Of a DNA stretch of 64,000 nt, positions 7,350 through 15,911 are shown in pieces; positions within the stretch are counted from its first letter, which is position 1, and every line of letters begins with the position of its first letter. Both the position numbers and the translations under genes were made by a program. The notes under the pieces are model-generated. The model saw only the letters and a list, made by a program, of their open reading frames with translations. It searched no databases and was not told where the DNA came from. Location of the stretch: assembly GCF_003953935.1 (NCBI RefSeq), contig NZ_RXLQ01000005.1:114624-178623 (forward strand), written 5' to 3'. Source of the DNA: Massilia atriviolacea (GTDB lineage Bacteria; Pseudomonadota; Gammaproteobacteria; Burkholderiales; Burkholderiaceae_D).

Positions 7350-9008
7350 GTGTACTCTCCCATGAAAATATTCACATTCTGTTTCTTATTGCTGTGGGCG
7401 TGCTCCGGGCGCGCCGCCGATATTCCCGTCTACGATTACATCGTCAAAAAAGTATTTCCACACGATATTAAATCTTTTACCGAGGGATTGATTATCGAGG
7501 GCGATACCGTGTATGAAAGCAGCGGCGGCAACGGCACTTCCTATCTCCGAAAAACGGCGCTGGCGAGCGGCCGGGTGCTGGCCGAGCAGCGCTTGCCGGA
7601 GGCGTATTTCGGCGAGGGCATCGCCGCCTTCGGGGGCGAGCTGGTCTGCCTGACCTGGACCTCGCAGACCGGCCTGGTGTTCGATCTGCGGCGTCTCGCA
7701 TGGAAGCGCAATTTCGCCTATGCCGGCGAGGGATGGGGGGCGGCCAGCGATGCCCGCCACGTGTATGTCAGCAACGGCAGCTCCCGCATCCGTGTCCTCG
7801 ATGGCAAAACCCTGAAGCCGGTGCGCGACATCGAGGTGACGATGGGCACGACCCCGCTCGCTCGCCTCAACGAGCTGGAAATGGTCGGCACCGAGCTGTT
7901 CGCCAATATCTGGAAGACCGATCTGATCGCCAGGATCGATGTCCGCACGGGCAAGGTGGTCGGCTGGATCGACTTGACAGGATTGCTCAAGCCGGCCCTG
8001 CGCCGGCAGGCGGATGTGTTGAACGGCATCGCTTATGACCGGCGAAGCCAGCGCTTGTTTGTGACCGGAAAGAACTGGCCGCAGCTGTTCCAGATCGCCT
8101 TGCGCAAGCGCACGGATGGGCGCCGAGGGCCCGCCTTCGATGCCTTGAACCAGGCTGGCGACGCCACGCCCGATCCCAGAGTGCTGGGCACGACGGCATT
8201 CCGGATGTCGAGCTATTTCAGCGATGTGGGAGATGTCAGCGCGCTGTCCATCCTCCATCTCGCACAACTGGACTACGTGCGGCGCCATTTCCAGGTGGGC
8301 CAGCCCGGCAATGACGGCTTGCCCCTGATATCGATGATAGCGCCCGGCAAGAACGGCGGCGCCGGGTTCACCGATGTGCAGCCTGGCGCGCTGCGCCGGG
8401 CAGCGGTCGTCGACCTGTACAAGTTTCCCAACACCTTGAATGTGGTCAGAATCACCGGCGCCGAGTTGCGCGCGTGGCTGGAAAAGGGGGCGGAGCGCTT
8501 CCGGACCATCGACCCGGCGCGCGCCACGCCGCAGGAACTGGTCGACAGCGCCGTCGATGGGACCAGTTTCGATACCGCGGCAGCCGAAGAACTGCATTAC
8601 GAAATCAATCTTGCCCGGCCGCCGGGACAGCGGATCGAGCGCCTTCTGTATCGTCAACGGGCCTTGAGCGATGGCGACGAGGTGCTGGTGGTAACAAATA
8701 ATTTTCGCGTGGTCGGCGGCGGCAATTTCCGCGCGATTGCTCGCGAGAAGGTGGTGTTTGCGCCCCAGGTCAGCCAGCAAGACGTGCTGGCCGCTTACAT
8801 CGAGACTCAGCAAGTCCTGACGCGCGCCCGGCACGGGACCCTGAAGAGTTGGCGTTTTGCCAAAATGGAAGCCGCCGGCCCGGTGATCTTTCATGCGCCT
8901 CCAGGGCTGCTGGCGCTGGCGCGGGATAGCGGCTTGAGCAATGTTCAGGAAGCGCCCGCGCAGGACCAGGCCGGGCCGGGCGCCTATGCGATCGATCTGG
9001 CGCAATAA
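7350..9008 (+). CDS. glutaminyl-peptide cyclotransferase fused to a 5'-nucleotidase/CpdB C-terminal domain
   Basis: This is a 552-aa exported protein with two unrelated halves. Residues 1-23 are a signal peptide (a weak lipoprotein reading at LWAC is possible). Residues about 26-255 match the five-bladed glutamine cyclotransferase family, with HDIKSFTEGL near the N-terminus and LNGIAYD...FVTGKNWP near 225-245. That family turns N-terminal Gln into pyroglutamate. From about residue 280 the sequence reads like the C-terminal half of CpdB-type 2',3'-cyclic nucleotide phosphodiesterases (SYFSDVGD, LYKFPNTL, VRITGAELRAWLE, VTNNFRVVGGGNF). The metallophosphatase domain with the CpdB active site is absent. 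The start is a GTG, because GGAG lies six bases before it; the first ATG is too far from that site. The reading frame is open across the junction. Confidence 0.75.
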   Translation: MYSPMKIFTFCFLLLWACSGRAADIPVYDYIVKKVFPHDIKSFTEGLIIEGDTVYESSGGNGTSYLRKTALASGRVLAEQRLPEAYFGEGIAAFGGELVCLTWTSQTGLVFDLRRLAWKRNFAYAGEGWGAASDARHVYVSNGSSRIRVLDGKTLKPVRDIEVTMGTTPLARLNELEMVGTELFANIWKTDLIARIDVRTGKVVGWIDLTGLLKPALRRQADVLNGIAYDRRSQRLFVTGKNWPQLFQIALRKRTDGRRGPAFDALNQAGDATPDPRVLGTTAFRMSSYFSDVGDVSALSILHLAQLDYVRRHFQVGQPGNDGLPLISMIAPGKNGGAGFTDVQPGALRRAAVVDLYKFPNTLNVVRITGAELRAWLEKGAERFRTIDPARATPQELVDSAVDGTSFDTAAAEELHYEINLARPPGQRIERLLYRQRALSDGDEVLVVTNNFRVVGGGNFRAIAREKVVFAPQVSQQDVLAAYIETQQVLTRARHGTLKSWRFAKMEAAGPVIFHAPPGLLALARDSGLSNVQEAPAQDQAGPGAYAIDLAQ

Positions 9009-9575
9009 GATCCGCCGCACATCATTGCCGCCCATGCAGTTGGGTTCAATTGAATCGATATTCGTTTAAAAGAGATTGTCTTGCAAGCGGCGGCTTGATC
9101 GTCCATGCGCCGCTATCCATGCCGGTGACATTGTCACGCGCATCGGCAATATGATTGAAAGCGGCGGAGGATTATTATCGGAACTGCATATCGGCGATAT
9201 TAGGCGGCGGCCGGGCGCCCGTATTCGCGGGCCGGCGCGGCGGTGCCGGAAACGGAATGAAAATGCTCGGAAAATCATGGCGCTGGGTTAATCGGCGCGG
9301 TCTGCGCACGCCCGTTTTATGGCAGGCCGGGGGCGTATGGCCGATGGTTTTAAAGCGTTTATAAAGCAGTTGACCGATACGCCGTGGAATGGTAAGTTCG
9401 CTTCTGATGTGGCATTTTACTAACTGCGGCGGATCTAAATAGGACGCCGCACCGGATAAAATGCGCGCATCGTTGTTCGTGTTAATAAAGTTTATCTCTG
9501 CATGGTATTGAAATAGCCGCCAAGTTGTCTTTTGGAATGAGTATTTTTCTTTGAAATTTTTCTTGGGAGATTTAA
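9009..9575. other. 567-bp intergenic region upstream of the ferritin-like gene
   Basis: I see no convincing gene here. Base composition falls toward AT in the last 150 bp, which hold the leader of the next gene, including a GGGAG Shine-Dalgarno about seven bases before its ATG. A short CAAGC-GGCG-GCTTG hairpin near 9083-9096 is the only structure noticed. A promoter is expected here, but I could not pick -35/-10 elements with confidence. Confidence 0.4.
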
Positions 9576-10277
9576 ATGTTATCATCTAAAGAATTTGTTG
9601 CCGGTTTAAAAGAATCCAACCAATCGCTCTTCAAAGCCAGTCAAATCAACGTCAAGGCGTATTTTGATTCGAAGCCATCGCAAGAGAAGCTGGTGGACCA
9701 CTTCATCGGCCGCATGGTCAATGAGCGTCTGAACATGGTCGAAATCGCGCAAAGCATCGCCAGCATGCCGGTCGATACCTCGGTCGAAGAACTGCAGTTA
9801 CTGACCAAGCAGGCGCATGACGAAGCCAATCACTTCCGCATGGTGCGCGACGTTATCGAACACATCACCGGAGAAACGCTCGACGTCGAAGCGGCGATCC
9901 GGGCCGAGGCGGCCAAACCGACTGCCAAGGGCGCCGAACTGCTGAAGAAATACGAAGCCGACACCGATCCGATCGCGCTGGCAGCCTATCAGCTGGTGGC
10001 GGAAGGCCGGGCCGAGGCCGTCTGGGACCAGATGGCGAACTGTATCGAAGACGACTTCATCAGCCGCACCTACGCAAAAATCGCGCGCGACGAAGGCTTC
10101 CACGCCAATATCGGTGGGATGAAACTCGAGCGCCTGATCAAAACCGAAGCCGACCAGGCCCACGCCGAAAACCTGGTCAAGCAGATGCGCCGCGACCTGT
10201 TTGAAATCAGCTGCATGAATACCCTGGCCGCTCCCGCTGCCAAAGCGCTGGTCGCCGACGCTTACGGCTGGCACTGA
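9576..10277 (+). CDS. ferritin-like diiron-fold protein
   Basis: This 233-aa, mostly helical cytoplasmic protein has the metal-ligand pattern of a four-helix diiron bundle: NERLNM (about 49), DEANH (about 82), VAEGRAEA (about 141) and DEGFH (about 172). That is a pair of Glu-x-x-His motifs plus partner Glu residues. Such proteins act as oxygenases, oxidases or metal stores, and the substrate here is not evident. A clear GGGAG precedes the ATG. A large hairpin (10314-10368) and 198 bp separate it from the cupin gene on the same strand. Base composition at its 5' end is more AT-rich than its neighbours. Confidence 0.7.
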   Translation: MLSSKEFVAGLKESNQSLFKASQINVKAYFDSKPSQEKLVDHFIGRMVNERLNMVEIAQSIASMPVDTSVEELQLLTKQAHDEANHFRMVRDVIEHITGETLDVEAAIRAEAAKPTAKGAELLKKYEADTDPIALAAYQLVAEGRAEAVWDQMANCIEDDFISRTYAKIARDEGFHANIGGMKLERLIKTEADQAHAENLVKQMRRDLFEISCMNTLAAPAAKALVADAYGWH

Positions 10278-10313
10278 ATCCCCGGTCTGAGCGGCTTGCC
10301 GTCCAGACCGTAG

Positions 10314-10368
10314 CAAGCCCGTCGCCGCCGGCAAGCGCTCCGGCATCGAGGCCGGCGGCGCGGGCTTG
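10314..10368 (+). terminator. large stem-loop after the ferritin-like gene
   Basis: Arms CAAGCCCGTCGCCGCCGGC and GCCGGCGGCGCGGGCTTG pair over about 17 bp with one small bulge around an 18-base loop. No T-run follows, so it may be a processing or stabilising structure rather than an intrinsic terminator. Confidence 0.4.
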
Positions 10369-10475
10369 ACCGCTCCAGCATTGTCCCCTTGTCCCGTGCC
10401 GTGCAAGCCGCCGGTACAGGCGCCAGGTGTGCGTGCAATGCATTCTTTGTACTGTCAATAGGGAGGCAGGAAGTC

Positions 10476-11141
10476 ATGATTAATATCAGCACAGATCTCG
10501 ATATCAACGATCGCTGGCCGTTGAGTGTATTTCCCGTTGCGCCCGGACAGCAACGGCAGTTCAAGGCGGAAGGGACGGATTATATATTGCTGAGGAATGC
10601 CGATTTTCAAAGCAGCGAGGCGCATTTTCGGGGAGTGAATGGCGCCTTCGCCATCAGCGCCGAAACCGATTATGCCATTACCTGTCCGGGCGGGGCCAGT
10701 GCGTTTGTCATCCGCTACAAGGGATTGCGCTTGTCGGAGCAGCGTTATTACATCCAGAATAAACTGGACATGGGTAATCTGAGCTATATGGATGGCGGTA
10801 CCAATACCACGGCGGTCAATCCGGGCAGGCTGGGCGACCCGGTGGTGAATTATGTGCATTTCCCCGCGCATATGTACCAGACCTTGCATACGCATCCAAG
10901 CCATCGTATCGGGCTGATCCTGAGTGGAAATGGGCGGATCGAACTCGATAACCAGGAATTTTTTAATGTCGAAGAGGGCAGCGCCTTTTTCATGCGCAGA
11001 AATGAACTGCACAATTTTATTACGACCGACCAAGCGGTGGTCCTGTTCGTATTCGCACCCGATTCGGGAACCGGACCGACCGATGAAGTCAATCCGCTGA
11101 AGATCCGGACCTACATCGGCCAGCAACGTCATGTGCGCTAA
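10476..11141 (+). CDS. cupin-fold protein, two-barrel type
   Basis: This 221-aa protein is preceded by GGAGG nine bases before the ATG. The N-terminal half looks like a cupin barrel without metal ligands. The C-terminal half has a likely metal site in LHTHPSHRIGLILSGNG (His about 138, 140 and 143) and a further His in RRNELHNF (about 178). The usual Glu of cupin motif 1 is not at its normal place. Cupins of this kind act as dioxygenases, isomerases, lyases or sensors, so no reaction is assigned. Its last 11 bases overlap the next P-loop gene, which indicates translational coupling and a joint role. Confidence 0.7.
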   Translation: MINISTDLDINDRWPLSVFPVAPGQQRQFKAEGTDYILLRNADFQSSEAHFRGVNGAFAISAETDYAITCPGGASAFVIRYKGLRLSEQRYYIQNKLDMGNLSYMDGGTNTTAVNPGRLGDPVVNYVHFPAHMYQTLHTHPSHRIGLILSGNGRIELDNQEFFNVEEGSAFFMRRNELHNFITTDQAVVLFVFAPDSGTGPTDEVNPLKIRTYIGQQRHVR

Positions 11142-11790
11142 GCGGCTCTTGATCGTCACCGGGCCGCAGGGCTCGGGCAACCATCTGTTCAGCCGGGTTC
11201 TCAGCATGCATCCGCGGGTCAAGGGCTGGGAGGCGCTCAAGGAAAAATTCTGGGTTCCCAGCGATGAAGAGCCGTTCGCCGAATTCTGGGTGTATCCGGA
11301 GCGCCTGGACGCCGGGGCGTTTGCCGATGCCGACTATTTCTTAGCCAACGTCAGTTGCCCGTTTTTTTACGACGGCCGGCGCTACATGCCGAAAATCCGT
11401 GAAGTCGCGGATCGCGCCGTCGCACTGGGTGTGCAAGTGAGTATCGCCATTGTGGTCCGGGATCAGAATATCAATGCAGTTCAGCAACAACGCGTCGGTG
11501 GCCAGGTCACGCTTCCCCTGGCGCTGAACTATTATTACGAGCACCTCATCCCGAGCCCGCATGCGGTGCATTTTCTCGACCACGAAGCGTTTTTTCTTCA
11601 CAAGGCGCACTATCTGCGCTGGTTGGACTCGGTCTTGCAATTTCCCATCGCGTGGGACAGTCCGGACGTGATGCGTTTCATCGAGCAAGATGCGAATCAC
11701 AAATATGTCAGCGAGGTCAAGGACCACTGGCTCGATGCGACGATCCAGGCAGGGCGGCGCCCGTTCAGCGAGCGGGCAACAGAGAACTAG
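11131..11790 (+). CDS. P-loop protein, sulfotransferase-like (GPQGSGNH type)
   Basis: This is a 219-aa protein with an N-terminal strand and phosphate-binding loop VTGPQGSGNHLFSRVL (residues 9-24). GW...LK...FW and a later helix-rich half follow. The loop resembles sulfotransferase 5'-PSB loops more than kinase Walker A motifs, as Gly-Asn-His replaces Gly-Lys-Ser/Thr. The central AIVVRDQNINAVQQ stretch sits where the 3'-phosphate-binding site would be. It overlaps the cupin gene by 11 bp and has only a weak ribosome-binding site, so coupling is likely. It is not closely similar to the P-loop protein at 3129-3848. Acceptor and true donor are unknown. Confidence 0.6.
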   Translation: MCAKRLLIVTGPQGSGNHLFSRVLSMHPRVKGWEALKEKFWVPSDEEPFAEFWVYPERLDAGAFADADYFLANVSCPFFYDGRRYMPKIREVADRAVALGVQVSIAIVVRDQNINAVQQQRVGGQVTLPLALNYYYEHLIPSPHAVHFLDHEAFFLHKAHYLRWLDSVLQFPIAWDSPDVMRFIEQDANHKYVSEVKDHWLDATIQAGRRPFSERATEN

Positions 11791-11853
11791 GCGCTCCGAT
11801 TCCCGCGCAGCGCCGGCCGGCGCCCCGGTCGGTCGTGAAGCACCCAGCGCCGC

Positions 11854-11868
11854 GGGCGGTGACCGCCC
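11854..11868 (+). terminator. small hairpin downstream of the cupin/P-loop pair
   Basis: GGGCGG, loop TGA, CCGCCC, then TT lies 64 bp after the stop codon. The stem is perfect but short and the T-run is weak, so this is only a candidate terminator. Confidence 0.3.
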
Positions 11869-12015
11869 TTGCCGCGCACCGGCCTCCCCCTTGTCCCCGG
11901 CAGCCGTCCTGAGCAGGCATGGCCGCGCAGCGCGGCCCTCCCAACAAAATTCCCAATGACCCTCATTAATACAAACAATGAGGTGCCCGGGCCATCTTGT
12001 CGTATCATAGAAACC

Positions 12016-12032
12016 AATGAGAGCTTCTCATT
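12016..12032 (+). promoter_or_regulatory. AATGAGA-GCT-TCTCATT palindrome upstream of ahpC
   Basis: A perfect 7-bp inverted repeat with three-base spacer lies 43 bp before the ahpC start. Two further AATGA motifs occur at about 11955 and 11979, one as AATGA-CCC-TCATT. Position and symmetry suggest an operator. OxyR is the usual regulator of ahpCF, but the sequence does not obviously match its four-ATAG pattern. Confidence 0.4.
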
Positions 12033-12075
12033 CGATAGTTTTTCTTAACCCACAGAACCACGCACGAGGATATCT

Positions 12076-12639
12076 ATGTCGCTGATCAATACGCAAGTTC
12101 CAGAATTCAAAACCCAAGCCTTCCACAACGGCAAATTTGTTGAAGTCTCGAACGAGTCGATGAAGGGCAAGTGGTCGGTCGTGATTTTCATGCCAGCCGC
12201 GTTCACCTTCAACTGCCCGACCGAAGTCGAAGATGCGGCCCAGAACTACGCAGAATTCCAGAAAGCCAACGCCGAAGTGTACATCGTCACCACCGACACC
12301 CACTTCTCGCACAAAGTCTGGCACGAGACCTCGCCGGCCGTCGGCCAGGCCCAGTTCCCGCTGGTGGGCGATCCAACCCACAAGCTGACCCGCGCCTTCG
12401 GCGTGCACATCGACGAAGAAGGCCTGGCGCTGCGCGGCACCTTCATCATCAATCCGGAAGGCGTCATCAAGACCCTGGAAATCCATGACAACGCCATCGC
12501 CCGCGATGTCAAGGAAACCCTGCGCAAGCTGAAAGCCGCCCAGTTCGTCGCCGCCAACCCAGGCCAGGTGTGCCCAGCCAAGTGGAACGAAGGCGCAAAA
12601 ACCCTGACCCCATCGCTGGACCTGGTCGGCAAGATCTAA
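12076..12639 (+). CDS. ahpC: alkyl hydroperoxide reductase subunit C (2-Cys peroxiredoxin)
   Basis: This is a 187-aa cytoplasmic peroxiredoxin that reduces hydrogen peroxide, organic peroxides and peroxynitrite. The peroxidatic Cys lies in FNCPTE (about 47) and the resolving Cys in GQVCPAKW (about 166), as in enteric AhpC, with matching length. The oxidised enzyme is recycled by AhpF, encoded 118 bp downstream. The leader holds a GAGGATA ribosome-binding site and a palindrome at 12016-12032. The intergenic hairpin at 12661-12695 may set the ahpC to ahpF ratio. Confidence 0.97.
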   Translation: MSLINTQVPEFKTQAFHNGKFVEVSNESMKGKWSVVIFMPAAFTFNCPTEVEDAAQNYAEFQKANAEVYIVTTDTHFSHKVWHETSPAVGQAQFPLVGDPTHKLTRAFGVHIDEEGLALRGTFIINPEGVIKTLEIHDNAIARDVKETLRKLKAAQFVAANPGQVCPAKWNEGAKTLTPSLDLVGKI

Positions 12640-12660
12640 ATAGCAGCACCGTAGCAGTAC

Positions 12661-12695
12661 CAGGGAGGGCGCGGCGCCTTGCGCTGCCCTCCCTG
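12661..12695 (+). terminator. ahpC-ahpF intercistronic stem-loop
   Basis: CAGGGAGGGC and GCCCTCCCTG form a perfect 10-bp stem around a 15-base loop, 21 bp after the ahpC stop. There is no T-run. A partial terminator or a 3' stabiliser for the ahpC message would fit the higher demand for AhpC than AhpF. Confidence 0.4.
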
Positions 12696-12757
12696 CACCG
12701 GGAAGCAGCCCGACGGTTCCCGGATTTCATTCAAGGCACTTTCTTACGGATACGAAC

Positions 12758-14359
12758 ATGCTTGACGCCACCTTAAAAACCCAGTTGCAAGGCTATTTGC
12801 ACAACCTGCGCGCGCCGATTCGTCTGATCGCCACGCTCGATGGCAGCGAGAAAAGTGCCGAACTGCGTGAACTGCTGGCCGAGATCAGCAGCCTGTCCGA
12901 TAAAGTCAGTGTCGACGAGTCCGGCACCGATAGCCGCACCCCCTCGTTCGTGATCGCCCGCGAAGGCGAAACCCACGGCGTGCGCTTCGCCGCGATTCCG
13001 CTCGGCCATGAATTCACCTCGCTGGTGCTGGCCCTGCTGTGGACCGGCGGCCATCCGCCCAAAGTGGCACCCGACGTCATCGACGCCATCAAGGCGCTCG
13101 ACGAATCGATGGATTTCGACGTCTACATGTCCCTGTCCTGCCACAATTGCCCCGACGTGGTGCAGGCGGCGACCCTGATGGCCGTGTTTAACCCGAAGAT
13201 CCGCACCGTGATCATCGACGGCGGCATGTACCCGTCCGAAGTCGAGGCGCGCCAGGTGATGGCGGTGCCGATGGTCTTCAGGAACGACAGCATGTTCACC
13301 TCCGGTCATATGACCGTGGAAGAACTCGTCGCCAAGCTCGACGTGAATTCGGCCGGCCGCGAAGCGAAGAAACTCAATCAAAAGTCCGCCTACGACATGC
13401 TGATCGTCGGCGGCGGCCCGGCCGGCGCGGCGGCGGCCGTGTATGCGGCGCGCAAAGGCATCCGTGTCGGCGTGGCGGCGGAGCGCTTCGGCGGCCAGGT
13501 CAACGACACCATGGCCATCGAGAACTATATCTCGGTGCTGGAAACCGACGGCCCGACATTCGCCGCCGCCCTGGAAGCCCAGGTGCGCCACTACGAAGTC
13601 GACATCATGAACCTGCAGCGCGCCGAACGCATCGTGCCGGCCGCCACCCCGGGCGGACTGGTCGAGGTGCACATGCAGAACGGCGGCGTGCTCAAGGCGC
13701 GCAGCGTGATCGTCTCGACCGGCGCGCGCTGGCGCAACGTAAACGTGCCCGGCGAAGCCGAGTACAAGAACAAGGGCGTGGCCTACTGCCCGCATTGCGA
13801 TGGCCCGTTGTTCAAAGGTAAGCGCGTGGCCGTGATCGGCGGCGGCAACTCCGGCGTGGAAGCGGCGATCGACCTGGCCGGCATCGTCCAGCACGTCACC
13901 CTGGTCGAGTTTGCCGATGCGCTGAAGGCCGACGCGGTGCTGGTCAACAAGTTGAAGAGCCTGGCCAACGTGACCATTCACGTCAATGCCCAGACCACCG
14001 AGATCACCGGCGACGGCCAGAAAGTCAATGGCCTCGGCTACAAGGACCGCGCCACCGGCGCCGAGCACCACGTCGCGCTGGAAGGCGTGTTCGTGCAGAT
14101 CGGCCTGGTGCCGAATACCGAATTCCTGAAAGGGACGCTGGAGCTGAGCAAGTATGGCGAGATCGTCGTCGACGCCAAATGCCACACCAGCCTGCCGGGC
14201 GTGTTCGCCGCCGGCGACGTGACCACGGTGCCGTACAAGCAGATCGTCGTTGCTGCCGGCGAAGGATCGAAAGCGGCATTGAGCGCCTTCGATTACCTGA
14301 TCCGCCAGCCGGTGCTGGCCGATGTGGCGAAGCAGGAGGAAGTGGCGGAAGCGGCCTGA
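12758..14359 (+). CDS. ahpF: alkyl hydroperoxide reductase subunit F
   Basis: This 533-aa FAD-dependent disulfide reductase passes electrons from NADH to AhpC. The N-terminal double thioredoxin-like domain carries CHNCP (about 128-131). The FAD-binding GGGPAG lies near 219. The active-site disulfide is in YCPHCDGP (about 343). The NAD(H)-binding [10 protein letters not shown] follows, and the C-terminal FAD motif is [15 protein letters not shown]. Length and order match E. coli AhpF. It is the second gene of the ahpCF unit and ends just before a strong terminator. Confidence 0.97.
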   Translation: MLDATLKTQLQGYLHNLRAPIRLIATLDGSEKSAELRELLAEISSLSDKVSVDESGTDSRTPSFVIAREGETHGVRFAAIPLGHEFTSLVLALLWTGGHPPKVAPDVIDAIKALDESMDFDVYMSLSCHNCPDVVQAATLMAVFNPKIRTVIIDGGMYPSEVEARQVMAVPMVFRNDSMFTSGHMTVEELVAKLDVNSAGREAKKLNQKSAYDMLIVGGGPAGAAAAVYAARKGIRVGVAAERFGGQVNDTMAIENYISVLETDGPTFAAALEAQVRHYEVDIMNLQRAERIVPAATPGGLVEVHMQNGGVLKARSVIVSTGARWRNVNVPGEAEYKNKGVAYCPHCDGPLFKGKRVAVIGGGNSGVEAAIDLAGIVQHVTLVEFADALKADAVLVNKLKSLANVTIHVNAQTTEITGDGQKVNGLGYKDRATGAEHHVALEGVFVQIGLVPNTEFLKGTLELSKYGEIVVDAKCHTSLPGVFAAGDVTTVPYKQIVVAAGEGSKAALSAFDYLIRQPVLADVAKQEEVAEAA

Positions 14360-14385
14360 CCGCGATCCCGCTTCGCTTCATGGAC

Positions 14386-14413
14386 AAACGCCCGGCATCG
14401 ACCGGGCGTTTTT
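14386..14413. terminator. bidirectional intrinsic terminator after ahpF
   Basis: AAACGCCCGG, loop CATCGA, CCGGGCGTTT followed by further T residues. The A-run on the other side lets it also terminate the convergent aldehyde dehydrogenase gene. Confidence 0.85.
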
Positions 14414-14421
14414 GATGGCGC

Positions 14422-15852
14422 TCAGACGCCGCAGTAAGCGGTCTTGACGGTGGTAAAGAACTCGGCCGCGTAGGTGCCCTGTTCGCGCGCGCCGTAGCTC
14501 GACCCCTTGCGTCCGCCGAACGGCACGTGGTAATCGACGCCCGCGGTCGGCACGTTGACCATCACCATGCCCGCTTCGGCGTGGCGCTTGAAGTGGGTCG
14601 CGTGCTTGAGCGAGGTGGTGACGATGCCGCTGGCCAGGCCGAACTCGGTATCGTTGGCCATCGCCAGCGCGTGCTCGTAGCTGTCGGCGGGAATCACCAT
14701 GCCGACCGGACCGAAGATTTCTTCGCGGCTGATGCGCATCTCGTTGCTGCAGTCGGTAAACAGGGTAGGGCGCAGGAAGAAGCCCGGCGTGGCGCACGCG
14801 ACGCGCTCGCCGCCGAAGGCCAGGGTGGCGCCTTCTTCGCGGCCGATGCCGATGTATTCCATGTCCTGGTCGAGCTGGCTCTGGTCGACCACGGGCCCGA
14901 TGTCGACACCGGCGCCGAGCGCGTCGCCGACGGTGAGCGCGGCCAGTTTCTCTTTCATGGCGGCCACAAAAGCCGGGTAGACGCCTTTTTCGACGATCAG
15001 GCGGCTCGACGCCGTGCAGCGCTGGCCGGTCGAGAAGAACGAGCCCTGCACCGCGCAGTTGACGGCGGTGGCGAGGTCGGCGTCGTTGAGGACGATCAGC
15101 GGATTCTTGCCGCCCATCTCGATCTGCACCTTGGCCATGCGTCCGATGGCGGCGGCCGCTACCTTGGCGCCGGTCGCGGCCGAGCCGGTAAAGCTGATCG
15201 CATTGACGCGGCGGTCGCTCAGGAAGGCCTGGCCGACCACGCTGCCGCGCCCCATCACCAGGTTGAACACGCCCGGCGGCAGGCCGGCGCGGCTGATGAT
15301 CTCGGTCAGGGCCCAGACGCTGGCGGGCACCAGCTCGGCCGGCTTGATCAGCACGCAGTTGCCGTAGGCCAGTGCGGGCGCGATTTTCCACGACGGGATG
15401 GCGATCGGGAAATTCCACGGGGCGATGATGCCGACCACGCCGACCGGCTCGCGCGTGACTTCCACGTCGAGGTTGGGGCGTACGGACGGCAGCTTGTCGC
15501 CGCGCAGGCGCAGGCATTCCTGGGCGAAGAATTTGAAGATGGCGCCGGCGCGCGCGACTTCGCCGATGCCTTCGGGACGGGTCTTGCCTTCCTCGCGCGA
15601 CAGCAGGGTGCCGAGCTCTTCTTTACGGGCCAGGATTTCGCTGCCGATCTTGTCGAGCGCATCGGCGCGCACCTGGATGTTGGACAGGGCCCAGCCCGGT
15701 GCGGCGGCAGCGGCGGCGGCGATTGCCAGCTCGGCCTGCTGCGCGTCGGCCTGGGCGTAGTGGCCGATGATGTCGTTCGTGTTCGAGGGATTGATGTTGG
15801 CGGACGACGAAGCGCCGTCGACCCAGGCGCCGTTGATATAGTTCTGTTTCAT
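14422..15852 (-). CDS. aldehyde dehydrogenase, probable 2-oxoglutarate semialdehyde dehydrogenase (YcbD type)
   Basis: This is a 476-aa NAD(P)-dependent aldehyde dehydrogenase. The conserved features are APWNFPIAIP, the nucleotide-binding SFTGS, the general base in QIEMGGKN (about 244) and the catalytic Cys in GQRCTASS (about 278). The C-terminal signature DYHVPFGGRKGSS followed by GTYAAEFFTTVKTAY is typical of the YcbD/GucD group, which oxidises 2-oxoglutarate semialdehyde from sugar acids. It stands alone, away from the arabinose genes, which have their own enzyme of another subgroup at 46325-47896. It may therefore serve glucarate, galactarate or another pentose. No strong Shine-Dalgarno is visible. 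Confidence 0.75.
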   Translation of the reverse strand: MKQNYINGAWVDGASSSANINPSNTNDIIGHYAQADAQQAELAIAAAAAAAPGWALSNIQVRADALDKIGSEILARKEELGTLLSREEGKTRPEGIGEVARAGAIFKFFAQECLRLRGDKLPSVRPNLDVEVTREPVGVVGIIAPWNFPIAIPSWKIAPALAYGNCVLIKPAELVPASVWALTEIISRAGLPPGVFNLVMGRGSVVGQAFLSDRRVNAISFTGSAATGAKVAAAAIGRMAKVQIEMGGKNPLIVLNDADLATAVNCAVQGSFFSTGQRCTASSRLIVEKGVYPAFVAAMKEKLAALTVGDALGAGVDIGPVVDQSQLDQDMEYIGIGREEGATLAFGGERVACATPGFFLRPTLFTDCSNEMRISREEIFGPVGMVIPADSYEHALAMANDTEFGLASGIVTTSLKHATHFKRHAEAGMVMVNVPTAGVDYHVPFGGRKGSSYGAREQGTYAAEFFTTVKTAYCGV

Positions 15853-15911
15853 GGGAGCTTTCTACGTGGCTCGCAGGGGACCGCGATGCATGTTTATCAA
15901 AAAACAAAAGC

